From assembly GCF_008642315.1 (NCBI RefSeq), contig NZ_CP029192.1, positions 6,014,001 to 6,078,000 of the forward strand: a stretch of 64,000 nt of DNA, in the 5' to 3' direction. The notes under the pieces were generated by a model. It was given only the letters and a program-made list of their open reading frames with translations. It was not told where the DNA came from and ran no database searches. Position 1 is the stretch's first letter, and each line of letters starts with the position of its first letter. Both the position numbers and the translations under genes were made by a program. This document shows, one piece after another, positions 1-8,769 of the stretch. The stretch comes from Streptomyces venezuelae (GTDB lineage Bacteria > Actinomycetota > Actinomycetes > Streptomycetales > Streptomycetaceae).

Positions 1-1
1 C

Positions 2-439
2 GCCGCGGCCCGCGCCCTCACCGAGCACGTGCCGCTCGCCGTGGTGACCCTCGGCGCGGAGGGCGCGTACGCCGTGGACGGGCGGACCGGCGAGACCGCG
101 GAGGTCCCGGCCATCGAGGTCGAGGCGCTCGACCCCACCGGCGCCGGGGACGTCTTCGTCGCCGGGTTCGTCACCGGCACCCTCGCGGAGTGGCCCCTCG
201 CGGACCGGCTCGCCTTCGCGGGCCTCACCGCGGCCCTCTCCGTCCAGGAGTTCGGCGGCTCCCTGTCGGCGCCCGGCTGGGCGGAGGTCGGCGCGTGGTG
301 GCGCCGGGTCCGCGAATTCGACGACCAGGACCCCCTGGCCCTGCGGCGCTACGCCTTCCTCCAGTCCCTCCTGCCCGCCGCGGCCCGCCCGTGGCCGCTG
401 CGCAGGGCCGTGCCGACGATCGGGTTCCGGTCGGCGTAG
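2..439 (+). CDS. PfkB-family carbohydrate kinase, C-terminal part (partial)
   Basis: The gene enters from the left edge, so about 145 C-terminal residues are visible in frame from base 2. The segment DPTGAGDVFVAGF is the PfkB signature 2 with the GAGD anion hole and catalytic Asp, and VVTLGAEGAYAV is the strand typical of ribokinase/fructokinase folds. The family phosphorylates sugars or nucleosides with ATP in the cytosol. The substrate cannot be told without the N-terminal half. About 155 bp separate it from phoH, so it is probably a separate transcription unit. Confidence 0.85.
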   Translation, partial: AAARALTEHVPLAVVTLGAEGAYAVDGRTGETAEVPAIEVEALDPTGAGDVFVAGFVTGTLAEWPLADRLAFAGLTAALSVQEFGGSLSAPGWAEVGAWWRRVREFDDQDPLALRRYAFLQSLLPAAARPWPLRRAVPTIGFRSA

Positions 440-595
440 GGCGTCGTGGTCGGTGCGGCGGGGGAGAGCTGAGGCGGAAGGGAGGAAAAGGCCTTCGGCA
501 CTGACAGTGCCGCGTCGTACTCTTGGGAGAGCAAGGCTGTCGAGCGGCCACCAAGCCCCGCACGAGGAGGATGAGCAGGCCTACAGAGCCGGCCC

Positions 596-1624
596 ATGAC
601 TCAGACACCCACGACTCACACCGACGCGCAGGGCCAGGCCCGAGCCCACTTCACCGTCCCGGCCAACCACCCGATGGTGACGGTCCTCGGCTCCGGCGAC
701 GCCCTGCTGCGGGTGATCGAGAAGGCCTTCCCGGCGGCCGACATCCACGTCCGGGGCAATGAGATCAGCGCCGTGGGCAGCGCCCCCGAAGTCGCTCTCA
801 TCCAGCGCTTGTTCGACCAGATGATGCTGGTGCTCCGCACCGGTCAGCCGATGACGGAGGACGCAGTGGAACGCTCGATCGCCATGCTCAGGGCGGACGA
901 GAACGGCAACGGCGCGGAGGAGACCCCCGCCGAGGTCCTCACGCAGAACATCCTCTCGTCCCGCGGCCGCACCATCCGCCCCAAGACCCTCAACCAGAAG
1001 CGGTACGTCGACGCGATCGACAAGCACACCATCGTCTTCGGTATCGGGCCCGCGGGCACCGGCAAGACCTACCTCGCCATGGCCAAGGCCGTGCAGGCCC
1101 TGCAGTCCAAGCAGGTCAACCGCATCATCCTGACGCGCCCCGCGGTCGAGGCGGGCGAGCGGCTCGGCTTCCTGCCGGGCACGCTGTACGAGAAGATCGA
1201 CCCGTACCTGCGCCCGCTGTACGACGCGCTGCACGACATGCTCGACCCCGACTCCATCCCGCGCCTCATGGCCGCGGGCACCATCGAGGTCGCCCCCCTG
1301 GCGTACATGCGCGGCCGGACGCTGAACGACGCGTTCATCATCCTCGACGAGGCGCAGAACACCAGCGCCGAGCAGATGAAGATGTTCCTGACCCGCCTCG
1401 GCTTCGACTCGAAGATCGTCATCACCGGTGACATCACCCAGGTCGACCTGCCCGGCGGCACCAAGAGCGGCCTGCGCGAGGTGCAGCGGATCCTCGACGG
1501 CGTCGAGGACATCCACTTCTCGCGGCTCACGTCCAACGACGTGGTCCGGCACAAGCTGGTCGGCCGTATCGTCGACGCGTACGAGCAGCACGACAGCCGC
1601 AGCGGCGGCAACAACGGGAAGTAG
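596..1624 (+). CDS. phoH: PhoH-like ATPase
   Basis: 342 residues, the usual length for the PhoH/YbeZ family. An N-terminal KH-like region (about 20-100) is followed by a P-loop with Walker A GPAGTGKT near residues 151-158 and Walker B ILDEAQN, then the arginine region [11 protein letters not shown]. YbeZ/PhoH proteins are RNA-associated ATPases that partner YbeY in ribosome and RNA maturation. The ybeY start lies 12 bp downstream, giving the classical phoH-ybeY order. The ATG at 596 is preceded only by weak purine-rich sequence, so the start is fairly but not fully certain. Confidence 0.95.
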   Translation: MTQTPTTHTDAQGQARAHFTVPANHPMVTVLGSGDALLRVIEKAFPAADIHVRGNEISAVGSAPEVALIQRLFDQMMLVLRTGQPMTEDAVERSIAMLRADENGNGAEETPAEVLTQNILSSRGRTIRPKTLNQKRYVDAIDKHTIVFGIGPAGTGKTYLAMAKAVQALQSKQVNRIILTRPAVEAGERLGFLPGTLYEKIDPYLRPLYDALHDMLDPDSIPRLMAAGTIEVAPLAYMRGRTLNDAFIILDEAQNTSAEQMKMFLTRLGFDSKIVITGDITQVDLPGGTKSGLREVQRILDGVEDIHFSRLTSNDVVRHKLVGRIVDAYEQHDSRSGGNNGK

Positions 1625-1636
1625 ACCAGCAGCACC

Positions 1637-2134
1637 ATGTCGATCGACGTCAACAACGAGTCCGGAACCGAGGTCGACGAGCAGGCGATCCTCGACATCG
1701 CCCGCTATGCCCTGGCACGGATGCGCATCCACCCGCTCTCCGAGCTCTCGGTGATCGTCGTGGACACCGACGCCATGGAGCAGCTGCACATCCAGTGGAT
1801 GGACCTGCCGGGGCCCACGGACGTCATGTCCTTCCCCATGGACGAGCTGCGGCCGCCCATGAAGGACGACGACGAGCCCCCGCAGGGCCTCCTCGGAGAC
1901 ATCGTGCTCTGCCCCGAGGTCGCCACCAAGCAGGGCAAGGACGCCCCGACGGAGCACTCCATGGACGAGGAGCTCCAGCTCCTCACCGTCCACGGCGTCC
2001 TGCACCTGCTCGGGTACGACCACGAGGAGCCCGACGAGAAGGCCGAGATGTTCGGCCTGCAGGCCGCGATCGTCGACGGCTGGCGCGCCGAGAAGGGCCT
2101 GACCGGCCCGTCCCCGGCGCCCACGGTCTCGTAG
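1637..2134 (+). CDS. ybeY: Endoribonuclease YbeY (rRNA maturation factor)
   Basis: 165 residues. The metal site motif [16 protein letters not shown] near residues 118-133 carries the three zinc-binding histidines (H-x3-H-x5-H) that define the UPF0054/YbeY family, and DVMSFPMDE is the upstream conserved strand. Family role: single-strand-specific RNase needed for 16S rRNA 3' end maturation and 70S quality control. It sits between phoH and a CBS-domain membrane protein, the standard actinobacterial order. Confidence 0.96.
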   Translation: MSIDVNNESGTEVDEQAILDIARYALARMRIHPLSELSVIVVDTDAMEQLHIQWMDLPGPTDVMSFPMDELRPPMKDDDEPPQGLLGDIVLCPEVATKQGKDAPTEHSMDEELQLLTVHGVLHLLGYDHEEPDEKAEMFGLQAAIVDGWRAEKGLTGPSPAPTVS

Positions 2135-2138
2135 CGCC

Positions 2139-3464
2139 ATGAATCCTCAACTGATCGCCGGCGCGGTCGCCCTGGTCGTCGTGGCCTGGCTCGCGGCGTG
2201 CGCCGAAGCGGGCATCGCCCGTGTCTCCAGCTTCCGCGCCGACGAGGCGGTCCGTTCGGGGCGACGCGGCAGCGCGAAGCTCGCGCAGGTCGCCGCCGAC
2301 CCGACGCGTTACCTCAACGTGGCGCTGCTCGTGCGGGTGGCGTGCGAGATGGCCGCGGCAGCCCTCGTGACGTACGCCTGCCTCCAGGAGTTCGCCGAGA
2401 CCTGGCACGCCCTCGCGGTCGCCATCGGCGTGATGGTCCTGGTCAGCTACGTCGCGGTGGGCGTCTCCCCCCGTACGATCGGCCGCCAGCACCCGCTGAA
2501 CACGGCGACCGCCGCGGCCTACATCCTGCTGCCGCTCGCCAGGATCATGGGCCCGATCCCGCCGCTCCTGATCCTCATCGGCAACGCGCTCACGCCCGGC
2601 AAGGGCTTCCGGCGCGGTCCGTTCGCGTCCGAGGCCGAGCTGCGCGCGATGGTGGACCTCGCCGAGAAGGAGTCGCTGATCGAGGACGAGGAGCGGCGCA
2701 TGGTCCACTCCGTCTTCGAGCTGGGCGACACGCTCGTGCGGGAGGTCATGGTCCCACGCACGGACCTGGTCGCCATCGAACGGTTCAAGACGATCCGCCA
2801 GGCCCTCACCCTCGCCCTGCGCTCCGGTTTCTCCCGCATACCGGTGACGGGCGAGAGCGAGGACGACATCGTCGGCATGGTGTACCTGAAGGACCTCGCC
2901 CGCAAGACGCACATCAACCGCGACAGCGAGTCGGAGCTGGTGTCGACGGCGATGCGTCCCGCCACCTTCGTCCCCGACACGAAGAACGCGGGCGACCTGC
3001 TGCGCGAGATGCAGCAGGAGCGCAACCACGTGGCCGTGGTCATCGACGAGTACGGCGGCACCGCCGGCATCGTCACCATCGAGGACATCCTCGAGGAGAT
3101 CGTCGGCGAGATCACCGACGAGTACGACCGTGAGCTGCCGCCCGTCGAGGAGCTCGCCGACGGCTGCTACCGCGTGACGGCCCGCCTCGACATCGGCGAC
3201 CTCGGGGAGCTCTTCGGGTTCGACGAGTTCGACGACGAGGACGTGGAGACCGTCGGCGGCCTCCTCGCCAAGCAGCTGGGCCGCGTCCCGATCGCGGGAG
3301 CCTCCGCGACGGTGCCGCTGCCGGACGGGCGCGAGCTGAAGCTCACCGCGGAGTCCGCGGCGGGCCGCCGCAACCGCATCATGACGGTGCTCGTGGAGCC
3401 CGTGCCGGACGACGGCGCCCACGCCGAGCAGCAGGGCGCGGAGAAGGCGGGGGAGTCCGGGTGA
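2139..3464 (+). CDS. CNNM/CorC-family membrane protein with CBS pair (hemolysin-like)
   Basis: 441 residues. The N-terminal DUF21/CNNM membrane domain (about residues 1-190) has roughly four hydrophobic helices. It is followed by two CBS domains (about 205-330; VREVMVPRTDLVAIE, then the second ending near VTIEDILEEIVGEI) and a C-terminal CorC/HlyC domain (about 340-425). The family is linked to divalent cation (Mg/Co) efflux and CBS nucleotide sensing; the hemolysin name is historical. It starts 4 bp after ybeY and its TGA overlaps the next GTG, so it belongs to the phoH-ybeY operon. Confidence 0.92.
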   Translation: MNPQLIAGAVALVVVAWLAACAEAGIARVSSFRADEAVRSGRRGSAKLAQVAADPTRYLNVALLVRVACEMAAAALVTYACLQEFAETWHALAVAIGVMVLVSYVAVGVSPRTIGRQHPLNTATAAAYILLPLARIMGPIPPLLILIGNALTPGKGFRRGPFASEAELRAMVDLAEKESLIEDEERRMVHSVFELGDTLVREVMVPRTDLVAIERFKTIRQALTLALRSGFSRIPVTGESEDDIVGMVYLKDLARKTHINRDSESELVSTAMRPATFVPDTKNAGDLLREMQQERNHVAVVIDEYGGTAGIVTIEDILEEIVGEITDEYDRELPPVEELADGCYRVTARLDIGDLGELFGFDEFDDEDVETVGGLLAKQLGRVPIAGASATVPLPDGRELKLTAESAAGRRNRIMTVLVEPVPDDGAHAEQQGAEKAGESG

Positions 3465-3817
3465 CGCCCGAGGGCCTGCGCGCGTTCTGTCTCTCCTTCA
3501 ACGACGCGGTGGAGGACTTCCCCTTCACGCCGGAGACGTCGGTCTTCAAGGTGGCCGGGAAGATGTTCGCGCTCACGACCCTCGACGCGCGACCGCTCAA
3601 GGTCAATCTCAAATGCGAGCCGGACATCGCCGACCGGCTGCGCGCGGCGCACCCGGAGATCGTGCCGGGCTGGCACATGAACAAGCGCCACTGGAACACG
3701 GTGACCGTCGACGGCGGCCTGCCCGACCGGCAGATCCGGGAGCTCATCGAGGACTCGTACGACTTGGTGGTGGCGAAACTGCCCCGGGCGCAGCGGCTGC
3801 GGCTCGACCGCCCCTGA
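3461..3817 (+). CDS. MmcQ/YjbR family protein
   Basis: 118 residues, full family length. The pattern FPFTPETSVFKVAGKMFAL...LKVNLKC followed by PGWHMNKRHWNTV is diagnostic of the CyaY-like YjbR/MmcQ fold. The family is often described as DNA-binding but its biochemistry is poorly known. The GTG start overlaps the TGA of the CBS protein (GTGA), implying translational coupling. The stop codon itself forms the loop of a small GC hairpin (3809-3823). Confidence 0.9.
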   Translation: MTPEGLRAFCLSFNDAVEDFPFTPETSVFKVAGKMFALTTLDARPLKVNLKCEPDIADRLRAAHPEIVPGWHMNKRHWNTVTVDGGLPDRQIRELIEDSYDLVVAKLPRAQRLRLDRP

Positions 3818-3823
3818 GGGGCG
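3809..3823 (+). terminator. Short GC hairpin around the YjbR stop codon
   Basis: CGCCCC and GGGGCG pair around a TGA loop that is the stop codon of the upstream gene. The 6-bp stem is weak as a terminator, and no U-tract follows. It may end the phoH operon together with the 8-bp-arm hairpin at 3925-3959. Confidence 0.35.
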
Positions 3824-4022
3824 TGCGGGGCCGGGCAGGCGCTCGGCGAAGTGTCCCAACAGCCCCTCGCCATCGGGGTGGTGGGGCGGGCAGAATGGAG
3901 TGACAGGCGGATCCGAAAACGCTCCCACTCCGGGCTGCCGGCCAAGGAACTCGGAGTGGAAACGTCTGTGCGATGGCGTCCGCCGCAGCCGGCCCCGGCC
4001 TCAGGTCGGGGCCGGTTCGCGT
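3818..4022. other. Intergenic region with two hairpins
   Basis: No convincing gene lies between the YjbR gene and the small minus-strand gene. It holds an inverted repeat CCACTCCG/CGGAGTGG (3925-3932 and 3952-3959), placed to terminate the phoH operon on the plus strand, and the stronger hairpin at 3989-4015, described separately. Confidence 0.5.
3989..4015 (-). terminator. Terminator hairpin for the small minus-strand gene
   Basis: CCGGCCCC (3989-3996) and GGGGCCGG (4008-4015) form a perfect 8-bp stem. It lies 7 bp beyond the stop of the 43-residue minus-strand ORF, as expected for a Streptomyces GC hairpin terminator without a U-tract. Confidence 0.55.
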
Positions 4023-4154
4023 TCACACGTGGGGCAGCACCCACCTGTCGATGATCTCCTGGATCATCACCAAGAGGCTCACCCACGGGGCCGACAGTGC
4101 GGCCCGTTCGGTCCACGTGCTGATGGTGCGGCGCCCGTCAGGCTTCTCGGCCAT
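4023..4154 (-). CDS. Small hypothetical protein (43 residues)
   Basis: Reading from the ATG at 4154, the ORF encodes 43 residues beginning MAEKPDGRRT and ending IIDRWVLPHV. An upstream AAGGAG lies 8 bases before the ATG. Codon use is strongly GC3 (GCC GAG AAG ... CTG CCC CAC GTG), and a terminator hairpin follows directly. The middle (LSAPWVSLLVMIQEIIDRW) is hydrophobic to amphipathic, and the N terminus is basic. I do not recognise the family. A longer in-frame GTG at 4208 lacks an SD, so I prefer 4154. Confidence 0.6.
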   Translation of the reverse strand: MAEKPDGRRTISTWTERAALSAPWVSLLVMIQEIIDRWVLPHV

Positions 4155-4577
4155 CGGGCTGTACTCCTTCCTGGTTCCACGCAAGTCGTGGATACCGCGG
4201 CGAGCCACGAACGGGTGGCGCCAGGAAGGGGGAACTCAGCGGCGGCGACGCACTCGATGGAGTGAGTCCGTACCGAATCGGCTCTGTTCTCAACCTCCTT
4301 GCGGCTGTTGCCAGTTGAGCAGGCTACCCTCTGCCATATCGTAGCCCGGACGCTGCGACATGGGTAGTACTGAAGTCCACGTTGCTCATCGTGGCCTCGC
4401 CAAGTGCGATATAGCTACTCGGCAACTGTCGGCCTCGGACTGCCCCCGTGGTTGCGCGTTCCTGCGCTCCGAGGTCTCCTGACAGTGGCGTGAAGTGTCG
4501 TCCCGGAAGGTCTCGATGAGTAAGCTGCTAGTCTGCTATGTTGCACCTCGCACGGTCCGGTTGGAGGTGGAGCCATC
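4155..4577. other. AT-richer intergenic/promoter region before XRE gene
   Basis: 423 bp of clearly lower GC than the genes around it, separating the small minus-strand gene from the XRE regulator. I see no ORF with coding bias. The direct repeat CTGCTA at 4525-4540, within AAGCTGCTAGTCTGCTATG, lies about 40 bp before the XRE start and could hold its -10 region or an autoregulatory site. No hexamer pair is convincing enough to call. Confidence 0.4.
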
Positions 4578-5492
4578 ATGAGCGCGCCAAGTGCGGCACT
4601 TCAGCGGCTGCGGCTGCGCACCGAGCTCCGAAAGGCGCGGACCGCCGCACGTCTCACTCAGCGGCAGGTCGCCGCGAAAATGGAGTGGAGCTCTTCCAAA
4701 CTGATCCGGATCGAGTCCGGTGAGGTGGGGGTCTCCGTCAATGACCTGCGCCCCCTGCTGGACGCCTACGGCATCCGGGACCGCCGCAAGATCGAGGAGC
4801 TCCTTGACCTCGCCAGAGGCAGTCGGCGCATGCCGTTCAGTGAGTACCGCGACCTTTACACCAAAGAGTTCCTGCAGTTCCTCGCACTTGAGTCCTCCGC
4901 GTCGATCGTCCGGCACTACGGGGCGCTGCTGATGCCGGGTTCGCTGCAGACCGAGGAGTATGCGCGCGCGATCATGCTCTCCTACGAGAAGGACATTCCC
5001 GAGGAACGCCTGGAACGCAGTGTGGAAGTCCGCCAGACCCGTCAGGAGTTGCTGACCTCGGGAGGGCGGGAGGTCTTCTACATCCTGGACGAGGCGGTCG
5101 TGCGCAGGCACGTGGGCGGGCGTGGGGTGATGCGGGCCCAACTGGAGCGACTCGCCGAACTGGCGGAGAGGCCGAGCGTCACCATCCAGATCCTTCCGTT
5201 CAGTGTGGGGGCCCATGCAGGAATTCAAGGCCCCTTCAGCCACTTCGAGTTCGAGGTGGACGAGATGCCGGACTCGCTCTATCTGGAGAACCCGCGCGGC
5301 GACTCGTACGTCACCGACGCCCCGGAGGAGACCGGTCGTTACCTGGAGCGGTTCTGGGAGTTGGAGGACCTCGCCATCAAGGAAGACATGCCCGCCCTGC
5401 TGCGTGCCCTCGCCGTCCGGATGGGTGAGGGCAAGGACGACCTGGAGGCCCTGATCCAGGATGCCGTGCCACAGGAGGTGGCGAAGGCGTAA
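4578..5492 (+). CDS. WhiJ-like XRE transcriptional regulator (HTH + DUF5753)
   Basis: 304 residues. The N-terminal XRE helix-turn-helix spans about residues 15-70 (LTQRQVAAKMEWSSSKLIRIE), and the rest matches the DUF5753 domain typical of Streptomyces Scr1/WhiJ-type regulators (HYGALLMPGSLQTEEYARAI ... VTIQILPF). These proteins pair with small DUF397 proteins and affect development or antibiotic production where studied. Here a DUF397 gene follows 149 bp downstream on the same strand. The ATG at 4578 has GGAGGTGGAG upstream. Confidence 0.92.
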   Translation: MSAPSAALQRLRLRTELRKARTAARLTQRQVAAKMEWSSSKLIRIESGEVGVSVNDLRPLLDAYGIRDRRKIEELLDLARGSRRMPFSEYRDLYTKEFLQFLALESSASIVRHYGALLMPGSLQTEEYARAIMLSYEKDIPEERLERSVEVRQTRQELLTSGGREVFYILDEAVVRRHVGGRGVMRAQLERLAELAERPSVTIQILPFSVGAHAGIQGPFSHFEFEVDEMPDSLYLENPRGDSYVTDAPEETGRYLERFWELEDLAIKEDMPALLRALAVRMGEGKDDLEALIQDAVPQEVAKA

Positions 5493-5641
5493 CTCCGTGC
5501 AGGGCAGGCGACCTTGGCGAGAATCGGCTCGTTCATATTTGCGTGACGTCCCGTTACTCTGGAAGAGGTGCTGCGTGTCCCTGCACCAGCCGCGCGCGGG
5601 AAGCGATGGCTGGCCTTCCGCACCCGGGGTGGAGGACGAGC

Positions 5642-5854
5642 GTGGGCGGCTCATGGACGTGGCGCAAGAGCAGCGCGAGTGACGGCAGTTCGGGCAACTG
5701 CCTGGAGGTCGCCCGGATCGGCGAGTCGGTCCGTGTGCGCGACTCCACCCGCCCCCGGGGCGCTGTGCTCGTCTTCGGGCCGGAGGCCTGGTCGGCGTTC
5801 CTCACCCTGGCCGGGGCATCGAAGCCGCGGAGTTCGACGACGTCCGGCTTCTGA
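5642..5854 (+). CDS. DUF397 domain protein, partner of XRE regulator
   Basis: 70 residues from a GTG at 5642, six bases after GGAGG. WRKSSASDGSSGNCLEVA and VRVRDSTRPRGAVLVF are the DUF397 hallmarks, ending in the usual FGPEAWSAFL. Family members are partners or antagonists of WhiJ-like HTH proteins, and in several systems behave as toxin/antitoxin-like or signalling pairs. The C-terminal tail SKPRSSTTSGF is longer than the family core. The 149-bp gap from its XRE partner is larger than usual, so it may have its own promoter. Confidence 0.88.
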   Translation: MGGSWTWRKSSASDGSSGNCLEVARIGESVRVRDSTRPRGAVLVFGPEAWSAFLTLAGASKPRSSTTSGF

Positions 5855-5877
5855 AAGAGCCGGGCCGTCGCCGAATC

Positions 5878-5905
5878 GGAAGGCCTCAAGCGCGCGAGGC
5901 CTTCC
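5878..5905. terminator. Bidirectional terminator hairpin
   Basis: GGAAGGCCTC and GAGGCCTTCC form a perfect 10-bp stem with an 8-nt loop. It lies between the convergent DUF397 and MFS genes and overlaps the last codons of the MFS gene, so it can serve both strands. Confidence 0.75.
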
Positions 5906-7322
5906 GACGTAGGCCGAGCGAGACCAGCGCCGCCGTCGCCAAGACCACCGCCGCGTCGATCGCGAGGACCGTCCGCGTGCCCGTGAGCAGATCCGGGACC
6001 GTCGTGGCGAGGACACCGAGGACCGGGATGCCGACGGTGAGGCCCACCTGCTGGGTGGAGGTGACGAGGCCCGTCGCCAGGCCCTGCTCCGCGTCGGGGA
6101 CGCCCGACGTGACCGTCACGCCGTACGACACGATCGCCCCCAGGTGGAACATGCTCGCCACCGACACCGCGGCCGTGGCGAGCCACACCGACCAGCCGCC
6201 CCCGCCGATGCCGAGCAGCGCCGCGACCAGCACACCCTGCCCGGCGAGCGAACCCACCAGCGTGCGGCGGGCACCGAAGCGGCCGATGATCCTCGGCGCG
6301 TACACACCGGCGACCACGGACAGGACGCCCTGCACACCGAAGATCAGGCCGGTCTCGAAGGCCGAGAGGTGCAGGACCTCCTGGAAGTAGAGGGTCAGCA
6401 CGAAGACGACCGTCGACATCATCGAGAACGTGACCAGACCGCCCAGGTTGCCCCACGCCACCGTGCGGCGGCGCAGCATGGGCAGCGAGACCAGCGGGGA
6501 TTCGGCGCGCGACTCGACGTATCCGAAGACGGCGAGCAGCAGCACGCCCGCGATCAGCGTGACGATGACGTCCGTGCCGCCGAAGCCGCGCTCGGCCGCC
6601 GTGGACAGGGCGTAGATCAGGGAGAGCAGACCGCCGGTGACCGTCACGGCGCCGGGGATGTCCAGGCGCGGGCGGTCCGGGGTCCGCGACTCGGGCAGCA
6701 GGCCCGGCGCCAGCGGCAGCACGATCAGGGCGAAGAGGGTCAGCAGGCCCATCGTGGAACGCCAGCCGAGGGTGTCGGTCAGTACGCCGCCCAGCACCAT
6801 GCCGACCGTGAAGCCGAGCGAGAGCAGCGTGCCGGAGATGCCGAGCGCGCGGTCGCGCGCCGGACCCTCGGGAAACGTGGTCGTCAGCAGGGACATGCCG
6901 GTCGGCACGATGGCCGCCGCACCCACGCCCTGCAGCGCGCGCCCGGCGAGGAACGACGCCGGGTCCCACGCGAACGTGGCGAGCAGTGAGGCGAGGCCGA
7001 AGAGCGCGAGCCCCGCGAGGAACAGCTTGCGGCGCCCGAAGAGGTCACCGGTCCTGCCGAAAAGGAGCAGGAAGCCGCCGGACGGCAGGGCGAAGGCGGT
7101 CACCGCCCACTGCAGCGCGGAGTGGCTCATGCCGAGGTCGGGGCCGAGCACAGGCAGTGCGACGTTCAGTACGGAGAAGTCCAGCGCGACCATGAACTGT
7201 GCGGCGCAGAGCACGAAGAGGACGAGCTTGTCGCGGGTGGAGAGCTTGGGGCCGTGCGGCTGCGGCGCCGGAGGAGCGGCCTGGGGGGACGGGGCAGTGG
7301 TGGTGTCGATCGCCATGGTCAA
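5886..7322 (-). CDS. MFS drug exporter, DHA2 (EmrB/QacA) type
   Basis: 478 residues, the length of 14-helix DHA2 exporters. A soluble Pro-rich N terminus precedes helix 1 (LVLFVLCAAQFMVALDFSVLNVALP). LFGRTGDLFGRRKLFLAGL is the MFS loop 2-3 motif A, and GRALQGVGAAAIVPTGMSLL is a DHA2-type helix 4-5. Predicted to export a hydrophobic drug or metabolite by proton antiport. It is divergent from a MmyB-like regulator 85 bp away that probably controls it; the spacer contains an inverted repeat at 7367-7385. Confidence 0.9.
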   Translation of the reverse strand: MTMAIDTTTAPSPQAAPPAPQPHGPKLSTRDKLVLFVLCAAQFMVALDFSVLNVALPVLGPDLGMSHSALQWAVTAFALPSGGFLLLFGRTGDLFGRRKLFLAGLALFGLASLLATFAWDPASFLAGRALQGVGAAAIVPTGMSLLTTTFPEGPARDRALGISGTLLSLGFTVGMVLGGVLTDTLGWRSTMGLLTLFALIVLPLAPGLLPESRTPDRPRLDIPGAVTVTGGLLSLIYALSTAAERGFGGTDVIVTLIAGVLLLAVFGYVESRAESPLVSLPMLRRRTVAWGNLGGLVTFSMMSTVVFVLTLYFQEVLHLSAFETGLIFGVQGVLSVVAGVYAPRIIGRFGARRTLVGSLAGQGVLVAALLGIGGGGWSVWLATAAVSVASMFHLGAIVSYGVTVTSGVPDAEQGLATGLVTSTQQVGLTVGIPVLGVLATTVPDLLTGTRTVLAIDAAVVLATAALVSLGLRRKASRA

Positions 7323-7366
7323 GAGCTTGCTTCGGCCGGAATAGACGTGGGGAGCGGGAACTTATG

Positions 7367-7385
7367 CTGGTGGTCGGAACACCAG
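7367..7385. promoter_or_regulatory. Inverted repeat, candidate operator between MFS and regulator
   Basis: CTGGTG-N7-CACCAG sits 22 bp before the ATG of the MmyB-like regulator and 44 bp before the divergent MFS start. The position suits autoregulation plus control of the exporter. Assignment is by position and symmetry only. Confidence 0.45.
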
Positions 7386-7407
7386 TCAGGGCTTGGGGGA
7401 GCGCCAC

Positions 7408-8313
7408 ATGGCAGCAGCAGTGCCGGTCACGTCGGACACGGACGCCTCGAAGGCGCGTCGGCTGGGAGAGCTCCGGGAGTTCCTGATGAGCCGCCGCGCG
7501 CGGGTCAGCCCCGCGGAGGCCGGGCTTCCCGACGGCGGGGCCCGCCGCCGCACGCCGGGCCTGCGCCGCGAGGAGGTCGCCGTGCTCGCCGGGGTCGGGG
7601 CGTCCTGGTACCAGTGGCTGGAGCAGGGCCGCGACATCTCCGTGTCGCCGCAGGTCCTGGACTCCGTGGCGCGCGTCCTGAAGCTGAGCGGCGCCGAGCG
7701 TCGCCATCTGTACGTGCTGGCGGGGCTCAATCCGCCGCGGCCCGAGGTCGCCAGGGACGACCAGGAGATGTGCGAGGGGCTGCACCGGCTCATCGACACG
7801 TGGATGCCGCAGCCGGCGCACATCATGGACGCGTACTGGAACTGCGTCATGTACAACGACGCGGCCGCCTCCGTGCTCGGGATGCGCTCGGAGACCTCCG
7901 AGAACTGTCTGCTCACCTTCTTCACCGACCCCATCTACCGGACCCGCGCGAAGAGCTGGCAGCGGAACGCGCCGCAGGTCGTGGCGATGTACCGGGCCGC
8001 GTGCTCGGAGCATCCCGACGATGACGGGTTCGCCGCGGTGATCGCCGAGGCGAAGGCGATGAGCCCGGAGTTCGTCGAGCTGTGGGAGCGGCGCGACATC
8101 CTGCCCGGCGGACAGGTCGCCAAGGAGATCGAGCACCCGGTGGTCGGGACGCTGTTCCTGGAGTCGACGCAGCTGAAGGTGCCGGCCAGGCCCGACCTCA
8201 CGATCGCGCTGCACACGCCGATGCCGGACGCCGAGGTGGACACCGCGGGGAAGCTGGCGTGGCTGGCCACGCCCGAGGGGCGGCGCGGGTCGATCTATCC
8301 GGTGGCCGGGTAG
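7408..8313 (+). CDS. MmyB-like XRE transcriptional regulator
   Basis: 301 residues from ATG 7408 (GGGGGAG upstream). The N-terminal HTH contains RRRTPGLRREEVAVLAGVGASWYQWLEQGR, the signature of the MmyB-type family, followed by a PAS-like ligand domain (about 120-280; AYWNCVMYNDAAASVLGM ...). MmyB-type regulators control neighbouring redox or transport genes and may bind fatty-acid-like ligands. It is transcribed divergently from the DHA2 exporter, its likely target. Confidence 0.9.
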   Translation: MAAAVPVTSDTDASKARRLGELREFLMSRRARVSPAEAGLPDGGARRRTPGLRREEVAVLAGVGASWYQWLEQGRDISVSPQVLDSVARVLKLSGAERRHLYVLAGLNPPRPEVARDDQEMCEGLHRLIDTWMPQPAHIMDAYWNCVMYNDAAASVLGMRSETSENCLLTFFTDPIYRTRAKSWQRNAPQVVAMYRAACSEHPDDDGFAAVIAEAKAMSPEFVELWERRDILPGGQVAKEIEHPVVGTLFLESTQLKVPARPDLTIALHTPMPDAEVDTAGKLAWLATPEGRRGSIYPVAG

Positions 8314-8366
8314 TCGCCGCTCCATCCGGTGGCGGGCAGGGCGGGCGTGCCCCGTATGCTCGGGGC

Positions 8367-8720
8367 ATGACTGAGAGCGCCGCGCTTGACCCCGAGGACC
8401 GCAAGATCGTCACCCTGGCCCGTTCGGCCCGGGCCCGCAACGGTGTGCCCGAGGGGGCGGCGGTGCGGGACGAGACGGGACGCACGTATGTGGCGGGGAC
8501 GGTCGCGCTCGACTCCCTTCAGCTGTCCGCGCTGAGGACGGCGGTCGCCATGGCCGTGGCGTCCGGGGCGGAGTCGCTGGAGGCGGCGGCGGTCGTCTCC
8601 GGGGCGGAGGCGGTCACCGACGAGGATCTCGCCGCGGTACGGGACCTGGGTGGGGTCGGGACGCCGGTGTTCCTCGCGGGGGTGGACGGGGAGGTCCGGG
8701 TGCGGGTCGAGGCGGGTTGA
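8367..8720 (+). CDS. Degenerate cytidine-deaminase-like protein
   Basis: 117 residues from the ATG at 8367. Length, placement just before era and the pattern LARSARARNGVPEGAAVRDETGRTYVAG fit the N-terminal strands of the cytidine deaminase fold. The zinc ligands are absent, however: the position of the CAE motif reads SAL, and no PCxxC motif follows. It is therefore probably catalytically inactive as a deaminase. cdd-like genes beside era are common in bacteria. An unrelated alpha/beta protein cannot be excluded. Confidence 0.65.
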   Translation: MTESAALDPEDRKIVTLARSARARNGVPEGAAVRDETGRTYVAGTVALDSLQLSALRTAVAMAVASGAESLEAAAVVSGAEAVTDEDLAAVRDLGGVGTPVFLAGVDGEVRVRVEAG

Positions 8721-8752
8721 GGTCTGTTCCCCCACCCCGCCCCTTCCCGAAA

Positions 8753-8769
8753 CCGGGGCTCCGCCCCGG
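8753..8769. terminator. GC hairpin within a common Streptomyces intergenic repeat
   Basis: CCGGGGC-TCC-GCCCCGG makes a 7-bp stem with a 3-nt loop, 33 bp after the deaminase-like gene. The surrounding sequence (GGACCCCGCTCCTCAAACG...) resembles an intergenic element I recognise as frequent in Streptomyces genomes. It is probably a terminator separating this gene from era. Confidence 0.6.

Noticed and set aside
3925..3959. tRNA-like or small-RNA structure
   Set aside because: It has 8-bp arms but no cloverleaf or conserved tRNA bases; read as a simple hairpin.
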